From the NCBI RefSeq assembly GCF_910592395.1, contig NC_088310.1, positions 21,647,501 to 21,711,500 on the forward strand: DNA of 64,000 bases, in the 5' to 3' direction. The notes under the pieces were generated by a model. The model was not told the DNA's origin. It worked only from the letters and a program-made list of their open reading frames with translations, and made no database searches. The stretch comes from Lineus longissimus (lineage: Eukaryota > Nemertea > Pilidiophora > Heteronemertea > Lineidae). Shown here piece after piece: positions 49,596-60,702 of this stretch; the first letter of the stretch is position 1; every line of letters begins with the position of its first letter. Made by a program: the position numbers and the translations under genes.

Positions 49596-49666
49596 GTCAT
49601 AGTTAAAATGGCATTAAAATGCCAAGTTTCGTACTGTGGACCAAATTAGTCGGTAATGACATCATG

Positions 49667-50058
49667 TCAGGGCAGAGGCTGGAGGAAAGCCAATATTGTG
49701 TTGGGCTTAGCCAAGTATTGGGAGACGGTTTGCCAATCAGTATTGGGTTTAACACTAGAAGAAAGTGGTCGGTAGGATGTTGGGTTGGGTTCTTGCTCGT
49801 CTTTATTTTGGGTTCTTCTTTTTGATGCTTCAAGGTAGCTCATTATCTGACTCCATTTTTTACCACTGTGCCATAAAGACCTCGGAGCTGTGTCTTTAGG
49901 TTTCTGCTCATTTGCGTGGTGTGGTGGTAAGGTGGGACAAAACACATTTTTCGGTGGCATGACTTGGGCAGTATGTACCCTCGCTCTGAATACGCCTTGG
50001 CAGTAATGCCTTCTTTGACCAATGATCTTTGGTTCAGCTTCTTCTAGTTTTCCTTGCC
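49667..50058 (-). pseudogene. Open segment with FLYWCH-like zinc-finger signature
   Basis: About 130 minus-strand codons are open between stops. Near the upstream end lies RRHYCQGVFRARVHTAQ, followed after about 15 residues by PPHHANEQ. The pattern (aromatic-C, then A-R-x-H-T, then a His pair) resembles the C-terminal half of FLYWCH zinc fingers, a DNA-binding fold found in animal Mutator-like transposases and some host proteins. The N-terminal Phe-Leu-Tyr part is not visible. The downstream part (KKWSQIMSYLEASKRRTQNK) is basic. A 19-base stretch coding HHANEQ recurs exactly at 51558-51576, so this belongs to a repeated family. Family call is by eye. Confidence 0.4.
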
Positions 50059-51382
50059 ATTAGACAACAATAAACAAGGTCGGAAGGGTTTCTGGGAAAG
50101 AAACGTAACGATAAGGATGGCCCTCATTTGATGTATTACAATGTTGCCCTAAACAAATACTATATATTTTGTCTATCCATGTACCAACCCATTCCAATTT
50201 TCCAAGTAAAGCAGATACGGATTCAAAGCAAACATCACTCTAAAAGTAAATATCAAAACGTGCCTCCGGATCCAAGAACGGCCAAAGGAATGGTCAATAA
50301 ACAAATGGCAGTTCAAAGCCATCCTCTAAACTGTATTCAGAACCACACAGTGAGATTAAATTGAATACCGATCTATTACACTCAGATGTGACATCGAATA
50401 GCATGTTCAGTTTGCGAAGAGTTAATGATAAATACAGGAAAATTCAATTTCAAGATTAAAGAGGAGCTTTGAAGTACGTGAGTACAATGTAGTGACCATC
50501 GGAGAAGTGATTCCTGTGACCCATGCGTCAATATCGAGCCCCTCTCTAAGCAAATTGAAACCAGCCATTTATTGAATTTTAGCCGTCTTTGATCGTGGTG
50601 AGATTCTGTTGGAAGATTGGCAGTTTCATAGTGTACCTTAAACCCTGAATGACTAGTGTCATTTTATTGCACAAGGAAGTCACATCAACTTGTCGTGAAG
50701 GATCTGACACACTTTCTCTCTGTAAGGTGTGCCGCTTCTGATGCATATGACGATTCTATCATTGTCATGAATACAACACATTGTTTAAGTATTCGTGTGC
50801 AAGGTAATTTGAAATAGAAAGCGGATTTATTGATGGCCTTAATGGTGAGATACCAAACGGTTTGGAGACCTCAAATTACATCAAGGTCAGCGATGGTGCA
50901 TAGTATCATTTTATGTCGAAATGTAACATATTCCAGCGCAAATCATATGTGATTGTTACCCGAGCAAATCATTAGACTGTAGTCCATTTGAGTTCCCTCT
51001 TGGCCGTAAGTTGGTCTCACTCATTCCATTACCAGATTATTCAGACCTGGTACCATTAATGTCAGCGGCATTTAAAATAATTAGCGAGGCAGCGGCCACA
51101 AGTACCATGTCAGCTCTTCCTGGTAATGTTTAGTAACATGGTGCAATTTGGATTTTATTTCATTCCTTCGAAAAGGCATCGCATGTTTGGGCCAATACCA
51201 GATAACAACATATTCAGCATGCCCTGTTCCGCTAGAGCAATGAAGGATTCGCCCTTCTTTTCGCAGAATCTCTTTGCACAATCCTGAATCTCCAATTCCT
51301 TTAAAGTAACAACAATTAAGAAATCTATGCCCCTTGTCATACTTCCAGCAATATAATTGTCACTCGGCACTCTAACAAGTTA
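50059..51382. other. Mostly unassigned sequence
   Basis: No supported gene is present. The minus-strand frame at 51155-51370 reads like protein (CAKRFCEKKGESFIALAEQG) and lies on the far side of the MITE from the 51541-51900 remnant, in the same strand. It may be the continuation of that remnant, but I cannot identify it. Confidence 0.35.
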
Positions 51383-51560
51383 CAGTAGAACCTCTCTATT
51401 AAGGACACCCTCGGGACTGACAAGTGCTGTCCTTCATAGAGAGGTGTCCTGATTACAGAGGTCATATTGAATGGAAATTACCACTTTGGGACCGAAGCTA
51501 GTGTCCTTAATAGAGAGGTTGACCTTAATAGAGAGGTGTCCGCTAAGGGAGGTTCCACTG
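51383..51560 (-). mobile_element. pogo/Tigger-like MITE, copy 3
   Basis: This is a 178-bp copy in the opposite orientation to the pair at 7664-8024. It starts CAGTAGAACCTCTCTATTAA at 51383 with TA just outside (51381-51382) and ends GGTTCCACTG at 51560. The base pair outside the right end is CT, not TA, so the target duplication is not intact there. That end abuts the protein-like remnant whose sequence resumes at 51561. It is non-coding inside and shares the ATTTCCATTCAATATGACC core on the minus strand. Confidence 0.86.
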
Positions 51561-51900
51561 CTCATTTGCGTGGTGTATATGTTCTTTGCACCGTTTTGGA
51601 CTTCCTTGGCCTCGAAAAGCCATCCCAACGGAATACACCATTGATCATCGTAATTCTTCCAATGATTTTCTTTCCTTCTTCAGCGCAATTTCCTTGGTCA
51701 CACTTGTTGCAATTAGTTGATCCTCCAGAGGAAGGCTACTCAAACAAGTGGCATTTGAATTCCTCCCAGTTTTCTTAGCAATTCATCATGGTGTGCCCTA
51801 CTGGACAATCCATCTTCCGCTTCTAATTTTTCGTAACTGTTTGCTTTACCGTCAGGGTTGATATATCTGAGTTCTTCTTCAGGGGTCGGAAAAGATTCTA
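51541..51900 (-). pseudogene. Protein-like remnant related to the 49667-50058 segment
   Basis: The minus strand shows overlapping open segments: about 50 codons reading PEEELRYINPDGKANSYEKL near 51790-51900, then NCNKCDQGNC and KKIIGRITMINGVF (about 51590-51700). The 19-base string ACACCACGCAAATGAGCAG (minus strand, 51558-51576) is identical to one in 49667-50058, and a GAAGAAG...ATCATTGG stretch also aligns. The coding frame is broken. All three minus-strand frames are fairly open, so coding origin is not certain. A MITE (51383-51560) ends exactly at this remnant. Confidence 0.35.
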
Positions 51901-52459
51901 GTTATCCTTGACACTGATGATATCACTGTGATAGCAGTTTTGTTGTCTGTCTTTGATTCTTTACTCTAGCTGCAAATATTGCATGACAGTGTTGGTGACT
52001 TGCTTCCTGGGTTTGATATATGGCGAAGTAGTCACTGCATAGCGGTTGACTTTGGCTCAAGCCTGGACATGATATTGTCACTATCGTTGATAGCTGACCT
52101 TGGAGTTGTGATATAATATTTGAACTATTGGTGTGTTTGGGAATTGTATACTGTAGTAAGATAAAGCATTTTGATTCATCTTCCATTGGCGAATTATGTG
52201 CAGTGACCTTGGTTTGCGTACCTACCTTCCCCGATACAGAGGATGTGTGAACTTCAAACATCAAATTCAAATTGCCGTTTTTGTAGAAAGTCTAAGTACC
52301 AGATAAAAGCACTCTGGTCAAATTCAACTGTTCGATTTGAATTTGTCATTAGTTTAAATGTGACTGTTATATAACTATACACTAAACGACATAATTGTTA
52401 CAAAATTCAGTTATTTGTTGTCAGGAGATCCTGGACCCTCCACTACCCAGTTATCTCTC

Positions 52460-52790
52460 TTTGCCATTTGGAAGCTCATTCTGATGGCCTTTGGGTACGC
52501 TGATGACCTGACCAATAGGGTCTTCATCAATTGACTGTCCATGTGGATGCTGATAAGAGGTATTTGGTAATGGTTCAGGGGTTGGGCTTGCATTGATTGA
52601 ATTGTTCTCTGATTCTATTAAGCTCTTGACGTCTTCGGGGATTTCGGTAACTATTTGCGAGAAGTTAAGACATTTTGATCCTGTATCGGTTTGTTGTGGT
52701 CCTCGCTCTTGAGCATCAAGGTGGTTTGCCTCAGATTGATTGACTCTTTGTGTGATTATCTTAAGCTGTAGATGCCAAGGGGATTCTAAA
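52460..52790 (-). other. Unrecognised open segment without start codon
   Basis: Roughly 110 minus-strand codons are open, with a hydrophilic translation including QIVTEIPEDVKSLIESENN and PTPEPLPNTSYQHP. The acidic, Pro-rich character resembles a linker in a larger protein. No domain is recognised. It lies between other minus-strand protein-like segments, which is the only reason to list it. Confidence 0.25.
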
Positions 52791-55620
52791 ACTGTGTGTT
52801 GGAAGACAAGACAATCAGTTTCTGACTTCTAAAAGTCACCATATCTGACTTCTAAAAGTCAGTATTCGTAAAGGTTGCTGCTGTGACAGAATTATGCCGA
52901 ATAAAATAGAATGGAACAACTGCTAACGAAGTCTAGCTGATAATAAACATGTCCAGTGTTTACCTCTGTTGTGTAATTGACTCCAAAGAGACATCTCTGA
53001 TAAGTTCTATTTAAAAAAGATTAACAAATAGATATACGGCTGTGCTTTTTCCTAAGTGAGGGTATTGACCTTCATGTAGGTTGTATTCCTGGTTGTGATG
53101 ACAACAACCCACATGGAATAGTTGATGAAAAGACTATGCTCTCAACAAATTTGACTGGTTAGAAAATATATATCATGACAAACATGTTGATTCTTCTTTA
53201 TAAAAAGTACACTTCCTTGAAAAGTTTGCATTTATTTAGGCTATTGTTTTCATTCATGAGTTGTCAGGTGTTAGTGTCAATAATTTGTGGTTATTGCCAA
53301 GAATTTCTTACTAATATTGTGAAGAATAGTAAAAATAATTGTTAATTAGTGAGCCAAAGTTTATGTGCAACTGGCTCTGATTCTGACTTAATGGCCAATC
53401 AAATACAGTTTATGAATTATTAAGCAATGAAAAATGTCATTTAAAGTGTCTCAGGTTTAACAGCAGATGAGGCTATGTAATAACTTTGTTGTTGTTTTTT
53501 TCTGGTTAGTCAATGTGCCAAAAATGTGATTTGTTTTTCTGTACTCTTTAATATTATATTTGGTAACGAGGTGGTATTTTCACCTGTCCTCAGTGAAGGA
53601 CACCATTTGATATGCGATCCATGGACTTAAAAAATTCACATGTCGCATTTTTAAAGTCTGGCCCCTGGCTACCTCGACATGTCATGACAGTGTGAATGTA
53701 TGAATGGAGCAAAACAGCTATTGAAAAGTAGATAGTCTTCCCGCATAATCATACTTGTGATGACATGCCGTGGTAGAGAGATGCTGAATTTTATGAAAGT
53801 AGCTCTGACATCATTTTTGTAACGTTCGTTAGTGTTGACAGCTTTGGTGAGCATTGAAATTACCATGCCAAAGAAAATGCAAAAGGCTGTTAAATTATGC
53901 CTAATTTTACCCTCGATCACTGGACTCCATGACTGACCGTTAGTATTGTAAGACTTGGTTAAATAACATCTGTACTAGTTTGATCACTCATTGAGAACTA
54001 CAGAATCTGCTTTAAAATATCAACAACAAGAATTAGAAAATTACCGCAGAACTGTTATGTTTTGGACATGTGCAAATTCTTACTCGAATGTTGAACGACC
54101 AGATGCTGCATAATATTAGATATAAATCTCTGGCCCCTCCTGCTATGGCCGCTGACTGACCATTCATTGTCTACCCCAGGATTGAGTCATCCTCTTTTAG
54201 CCACGATGACGAAGGAATGTGTCATCTTGATATAATGGGTTCAGCAGGCTCCTCCTCGGGTTAGCAGGTGGAGCGATCATGACTGACCAACGATTCATGA
54301 ATCATATCAAGGCAAGGCAAGGCTGTTGTAATATTTCTTAAGGATGGAGTGATAAGAAACTGCTTGATCAGCAATAAGAAACTGCCTAGTTTGGAAGAAC
54401 AACTTGCTTTGCTACCAAGGGCATCGTTTTCCAAAACTTTACATTAAAAATGAGAGTAATCCTGACTCCAATATCTGTTTAGAGCAATGATTTCCTGTCT
54501 TGTTATATTCGTAATTCAATCAAAGACTTTCGAACCACCAAAGATCGTCAACAACTGAATGATAAAACTATAGCAGCTTCACCCTCTTAATGTTAGAACG
54601 GACAATCGAACAGTATCATCACACTATAATGTAAACTTTTGGCCTCGCGATCAGTGCTTCAGCCACAAGCTGTACCAGCTATTCAGCAATATCACTTCGA
54701 TAAAAACTGCATTTTCCTATAGAAAAAAACTAATGAAAAGATACAGAAAGGTTTTAATGGAAACCAATGTTTTTGCAGGTTGATATGACATGACGCTATT
54801 GCAAAAAAACATGACAGAATGTACAATATTAAAGGTGACATCCTGTTCCTTTAAAACCCCGACCCAAGATCAGATGATTGCCACAATGCCGGGAATCTTG
54901 TTGATCATCGGCTTGGTACGTTTCTACCGTGGAAAAAATAACGTCCCTAACTTATTCTCGTATAAAATTTCATCTTCCTCATCTCTATGATGGTGGTGCA
55001 ATCAAAAAAGTAACCAAGCCATCACATCGCCTACTTGTAATGATAGCAAAGTCAATACCTGCCACTTAGGCAGTGGCGATGACATCATTGGATCCAGCTA
55101 TTCTGAACCTAGGAAAAAGATGCGAAAACAAACGTGAAGAACGCCAAGCTGCAGGTGACTGATATGACAAGATAAAGTGTGGAGCAATCTCCGAGACTTT
55201 GATGAGTTTTACTACAATTTTAATTAGCCTGCATACTGTACACTTTGGTAGGTTTAAGGATGCCAAGTCAGGTTAGTTATTGAGATAGGATACAATTGTT
55301 TAGCACTTCAAAGGCACACGATTGTCAAAGTTTGTAGACGAAGTGGTTGTGACTTTCAAAGACGCGTTTTAAAAAAATTGCTCAATTATGTGGATTGCAG
55401 GTGGGGTTCATTGCAGAAAGGGTTCTGAACTAGACATGCACTAGATACGACTGGGCTGCATATTTCCTTCATATTAAGTGATCAGTTGGCTGAGAAACTC
55501 AAACTTCTCCCACGTTCTTCCTTATTGTTGACTGTCTCAGGAAGCTGCAATCTGCCATCAGTGATGAGCAAGGCACAAACTGATTATGTCAAGCTCCACC
55601 TCGCTAGTAACAATGAGGAA
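52791..55620. other. Unassigned sequence
   Basis: No gene is supported. Two tandem copies of a short hairpin (CTGACTTCTAAAAGTCA) lie at 52821-52838 and 52844-52862. Both strands are rich in stops for most of the stretch. Confidence 0.45.
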
Positions 55621-55641
55621 ATGACCACTCGTAATATTTGA

Positions 55642-56165
55642 GTCATAGCTGTTGGTGTGGTCTGAGCGGAGCTATGGACATTATGGAACAGTTTGCTGCA
55701 GGCTCCTCCTTGTTAATGAAATACAGCAGGACCTCTACAGCTATTTGCGGGTGTTTGTCCCAAACATCCATGAGTAGGCTTAGAGTTCAGATTGAGAAGT
55801 TAGCTACAGGATTGGCCTGGTTGCCTTAGTTAGAGTGGTCAGTTTAGGTGTATCTGCTGATGGACATAAGATGAAAGTTATGACAGGGATACACTTCTTG
55901 ACTCCCAGCGGTGAAGATTCTTCTCGAGCAATATTTTGATTCGACTTTATTCCCAAGAGGATTTTCACTTGTAGAAATTCTCTGGCCATATGAATTGACA
56001 TTGCTATTTTTGTAGAAGACAAATAGTGGAGAAACCTTAGTATCCCCACTTGGAGCCAGATCTTTCTTTTGCTTTGTAATAGCTGTACTGGCAAGTTTCA
56101 TTATTTTCAATCCCGTGTCATTGGATGGTATGGCCATTACTAAGTCCAATAAAGACTTTGTCTAA
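55642..56165 (-). pseudogene. Unrecognised decayed coding sequence
   Basis: One minus-strand frame stays protein-like for about 170 codons with only three stops. It covers a segment including SNDTGLKIMKLASTAITKQK (about 56080-56130), then NQANPVANFSI, a TGA where Trp would fit, and LMDVWDKHPQIAVEVLLYFI (about 55715-55775) continuing to RPHQQL at 55642. The helical, hydrophobic-repeating pattern of the last part resembles alpha-helical repeat proteins, but I do not recognise a family. Another frame is also open over 55804-56094. It may be an old transposon or a host pseudogene. Confidence 0.35.
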
Positions 56166-56721
56166 TATCAGCCTATCTAATGTTCTTATCATTATGTACC
56201 ACCTTAACAAGACCAAAATCCATTGTACACCATTTACATTTTTGCATTGGAATGTGTCTAAAATCACCAATGTCCTTGTTGGGTTGCCAGGATCACAAGT
56301 TACTTGAGCCAGTACTTGAAACCATCTCATCTAATACTTAAGAGCATGCCTTCAGAGTCCTCAACCTGGCAACCGGATCATGCGAAATCCAAAGCAACAT
56401 ATTACTTATGAGATCTTGGCTTGTCCAGCTCATCTTACTAAGACATTCGTGATGAGATGGCCGTAGAGAGGACCCACTGTCTACTCAATGATATCGTGTT
56501 ACTTCGGCAATACTTGACATTATTTGTTTTCTGAGTTTGCCAAGCAAGGCTGTTTGAGGAGGGGTCACTTGCAAGCAGGTTCGAGAGTGAAAGCTATTTT
56601 ATCTGAATGATTGGAGACATTTTCCTGACTTGTAGACAGTGGTGAAAATGATACTGAGGGACATATCTTTTCATTGTTTACTAAGTGCACCTTGGATAGA
56701 AGAGAGGGCCCAGCGACAATA

Positions 56722-57190
56722 TTATTCAATGCTGTCCTCAATTGTTGAAGACATAGTCAAAAGAGTTTGTTTTTCATTTTCTTCCTTGGATAAGCAAGCA
56801 GCTTTTACTTCAGCCACAGGTTGTGAAGACGAATTTGAACGCCGCAAATAAACCAGCGACCCTTGTTTGTTAGTCTTCTTAAGAACGTTGGACATCATTC
56901 TTCAGTTGCCTGGATAATATGGCTTAAAAGTGAGACACATTGGTTGCGGGGTCATTTGTAACCGTAAGAAAGATTGGCGGAGCAAGTTCCAGCGACAAGT
57001 CATTAACTTGGGAGAAATGTTGTGGTACCAAGAGATGCTTTATCATTTTCCTCTTTACCTCAACCGACATGGGTTTTAATTGATGATGATCTGCAAGATT
57101 GACCTTAGTGCAGATTGAACGCAATTTACTACTTGAGTTTAATACACAAGGATTTGAGAATTTTTTCGATCAACTTGGATTAAGAGGACT
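56722..57190 (-). pseudogene. Unrecognised protein-like segments, same strand as 55642-56165
   Basis: Two minus-strand open segments follow each other. One has about 80 codons including KLRSICTKVNLADHHQLKPM (about 57060-57125) and ends at 56924. The other has 58 codons starting MSNVLKKTNKQGSLVYLRRS near 56895 and ends at 56722; a shifted frame then continues LNNIVAGPSLLSKVHL. Charged, Ser/Lys-rich composition favours coding origin over chance. No domain is recognised. They may belong to one decayed unit with 55642-56165. Confidence 0.3.
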
Positions 57191-57377
57191 TCGGTTTAAG
57201 TTGAGGAGAAATCACAAAGACTGGTGGGTGGAGGGTTGTCATTTACATTCTGGTATGGTTGATGAGTAAGGACAACATTTGGCAGATGATAATCGCTGCA
57301 TCATCGGGTTGAAGTGGCCGGAAGGGTATTCTTGAGAAATGAAATGATGCATTGAAATCGGTTCATTAGGGTTAAGG

Positions 57378-57590
57378 CCGACATGCATAAAAACTCTAGC
57401 GGCCAGGTTAGAAAACACACACGCCCGTCCCCGAAACGACCATCTGCACTTGAAACGTGATAGACAGCGACTGTTCTCACTTGACTGCACAAACATGAAG
57501 TTCGTTGACGAGATGGGTCGTTCAAAACTTGGCGGACGGGCGTTTGTGTTTTCTAACTTGGCCGCCAGGGTTTTTATGCATACATGCCAG
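57378..57590. mobile_element. Inverted-repeat element (MITE-like), about 200 bp
   Basis: The left arm (57378-57445) and right arm (57508-57585) are inverted copies. Shared blocks include ATGCATAAAAAC, GCGGCCA, GTTAGAAAACACA, ACGCCCGTCC and AACGACC, with a few substitutions and one short gap. The loop is about 60-75 bp. I could not find a convincing target duplication, so the superfamily is unknown. It is non-coding; the overlapping minus-strand frames run straight through the arms. Confidence 0.75.
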
Positions 57591-60224
57591 CTTCACGGCA
57601 CACAATTCTAGTCGCTCCACCAAACCCTGCAGCCTTAATCCATATTGAAAAAGACATCTCGTGTTGTTTTGACCTTGGGTTGTAGTCATTGTCTATCTTC
57701 TGCTGATTTCAATCGCCTCTGTGAGCTCGTATGTTACGTGACTTGTGACTCACTTTTTCTTACCTTAATTCATTAAATTTCTGGACATGGCTGAGTCATT
57801 CTTAAACCACGGCATTATTCGATGTCTAGCGGATTTAGTGACTAAATCTTTTGGCCTTTGTCTGGGTAAAGGGGACAAATTCACATGCTTGAAATTTCAC
57901 TTGTGAAATCTCAGCTGACTGGTATTATTGAAGTTCATTGTTAAATCTGGGCGTCTGATAATGTTTTCTAAAGTCACTTGTGAAACATTGCCCTGGTGCA
58001 TGTTGACCTTAATTGAGGTGCATTTTCAGTCAGCTGATTCATTTCATGTGGCTGAATCTTTGTTCTGGTTCGGTGGAGGGGCAGTGTGCGAAATAGTGGT
58101 TGAATTTGTAAACTTGCGAAATGAGCAATGTGCAAATACTCAACTCATCATTTGTGATCCCACTTCCGCACTTAGAATAACTCGTACCTCAAGCCTTAAA
58201 AGCTGGCCCTAACAAACTATTCAGTGTAATGTTAAACCTTACAAGACTCTGCATTGGCCTTGTGTGCTAACATAATACTCCTGGGAAACCTGACGACTGT
58301 GGTACTTCTAACAAGAGAAGCATTGCTTGAAATATAGGGCTGCTTCGTTGATCTGGATCCTCCTTGCACTAAATAAGGCCATTGTGAATTACGCCTGACA
58401 ATGAAGTAGATTCAAATTCTCCCCTCGTGGTTTGTGATGAGGATGTTTTCCAAATCCTGCTAATAATCAATGCCTAAAGTGTGATCTGCCTTATCCAAGC
58501 CGCATACTTTACATAATTACTATGTGCACTTTCCAAGTGATCCCTCTCCGGCAAAGTATAATTAAAATGTCAGGTTTGGAGACATCCACTGATAAAAAAT
58601 ATCCCAAAAACCAAGTGGACTGTCATTTTGGGCGATCAAAGGGGATTGCTAGAAGACCTGAGTAATTTTGAATCTACCGTAGGCGGTTTTAATTGCTGCC
58701 TATTCATTCTATTGGTGGAGCTTTCGTGGATAAAATCGTTTTTATAAGTCGAATGACACCATAATCACACTTATTCCAAATGAAATATATTTTGCGTTGC
58801 TCTCTATGGTGATATGCGTCTCTATAGCTGTCTGGTCGGACAGTTTCATTGGTTGGGTGACACTTCGGGTACAGCCCTTAGTACAGAAAGAATTTCAAGT
58901 CAGTTAGTTGGTTGAGGTATTTTTTTTTAAAATAGCACAGTCCTCATATATGCCCTTGAATACAATACCACATTCACACTCACATTTACAAAAAAATGAA
59001 AATTGGTCAAGATCTATCCGATGGACATGACAAGTATTATTTCTCTATGAATGTGTTCGGTGTCTTGTTTGCTCTTGTGTGACGATTGAGGAGTTAAGTA
59101 AAAAAAGCAAAAGGTCTTTCAATGGGTATACTCATGTTTTAGGTGACCTAGCTGCCATTCCAAACGTTTCTCAAAAGGAAATCTTATTCTTCCGCTCCAG
59201 AACATTCTCATACCCACAAGCGATGTTAAATTTTCCAGATCATCTGCCATGAAAAGATGGCCAGCAGGGTAGATTGGTCACTAACCTCAAAGTAGCAACA
59301 AAAATCAATGCCTCAAACTCACCCCGTTTGCAAGACAAGACAGAAAATAGACCATTGGGAGTATTAAACCTTTGTTGCTCTATTCACCCCAGTGCTGGTG
59401 TATATTGCCTTGGTTCCTCTTGGTCCGAATTGTGATTTAGAAATGCTAATAGTGTCTCAATCAATTGATTCAAACGTGTGTAAAGTGTTTTGTTCAAGGT
59501 CGTGAGCAAACGGGTAACTGTTTGACGTAAACTTCTGAAATGCATGGACAGTGCCTTTATTCCAATTTCTGCTCGATTTGGACTCTGGCATTCGATCAAG
59601 TTCCTGATCCTTTTCCGTTGTTCACCCTGCTCAGCCGATTTCGTGTTGTTGACACCGACTGGCTTCATATAAAAAAAAATGACATGTGCTTGTTCACTTC
59701 CGACGTGTAATTCAGGATTACATTTTCTAGTACATTGAATAAATCACAACAGGATGCTTACTTGGACGAATATTAAGTTACGGGGAATACGGAAACCCGT
59801 CAAAGTCACCACTTCATGTGCGGCAGATCTCATGACAAATATGGACTCGGCAACACTTCCTGATTAAAATTCTATAATTCTGCCTCTAATAGCTGTTACA
59901 GGTGACCACAAATCGAGGCCGTCGTCAATTTTGCCACCTAAAGCGATTGATCGCTTCACGGCCATTGCCGGAAGGAAGCCGACATACTTAGTGGCAAAAT
60001 AGGTTTTATATGGCAGTCTGGAGAGGATGTTGGACATCTCATTATATTTTCAGATTATAGGCTTACTCTGATATGAGGAAGCACGTCATCAGGGGATTCA
60101 GAAGTTGACCTTAACCCATTAAAGCTGGTAGCAGTTACATTATGCTTATTTAACCTTAAGTTGGAGAGCACAATAAGAGAAAGTCGCAACACGGCTTTTG
60201 AAAATAATGTTAGTAGAATGCTGG
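57591..60224. other. Unassigned sequence
   Basis: No supported gene, RNA or repeat is present. The frames of 94 codons at 57928-58212 (plus) and 59384-59668 (minus) have no recognisable motif. Confidence 0.45.
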
Positions 60225-60702
60225 ATAATAGGGAGTTTCCGCATCGCTTACTATTACGATTACGATTACGATTTCAAAGTCGTAATCGTAATACTCTCAA
60301 AACCGGCATGAATCAGAAATGTTGTTTCCGCATTCACACCAACGACTTGGTGTACTGTAGTAATGGCCCTATACTCTGCTCTCATGCTCTGGGTGCACTT
60401 TTCTCGGCGCTAAAACATGATCAAAATCGCCGTTGATCAAATTCAATGCAGTTCCTATGTTTGACAGATATGTTCTAAAGTATTCTTCAATGAATATTTC
60501 ACCTTGAATTTGATATGTAGCGTGGAAAATACGCTTTGTAATCGTTTTTCGACCTACGAAGATCAGCCGGAATCCTCGTAAGAACGAGACGAAAGTACCA
60601 TCGACGATTTCGCTGGGGACGACGAGCACCAAAAATCGATGACGTCAAACACAAATCGTAATCGTAATCGTAATCGTAAGCGATGCGGAAACTCGCTATT
60701 AT
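60225..60702. mobile_element. Terminal-inverted-repeat element with ATTACG hexamer arms, 478 bp
   Basis: The first 50 bp (60225-60274) and last 50 bp (60653-60702) are inverted copies with about three mismatches. Inside the ATAATAG/CTATTAT ends they read GAGTTTCCGCATCGCTTAC and then tandem ATTACG hexamers. The left arm additionally folds on itself (ATTACGATT ... AATCGTAAT, to 60292). If the termini are GGGAG...CTCGC (60231-60696), the flanks are TA on both sides, as for Tc1/mariner-type elements. A longer duplication is not seen. An 87-codon minus-strand frame (60369-60632) inside has no recognised domain, and a TGACGTCA lies at 60640-60647. The element is probably non-autonomous. Confidence 0.82.

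Noticed and set aside
60241-60300. ATTACG hexamers as an interstitial telomere repeat
   Set aside because: The hexamer is not the animal telomere unit TTAGGG, and it occurs in inverted arms at both ends of a transposon-like element.
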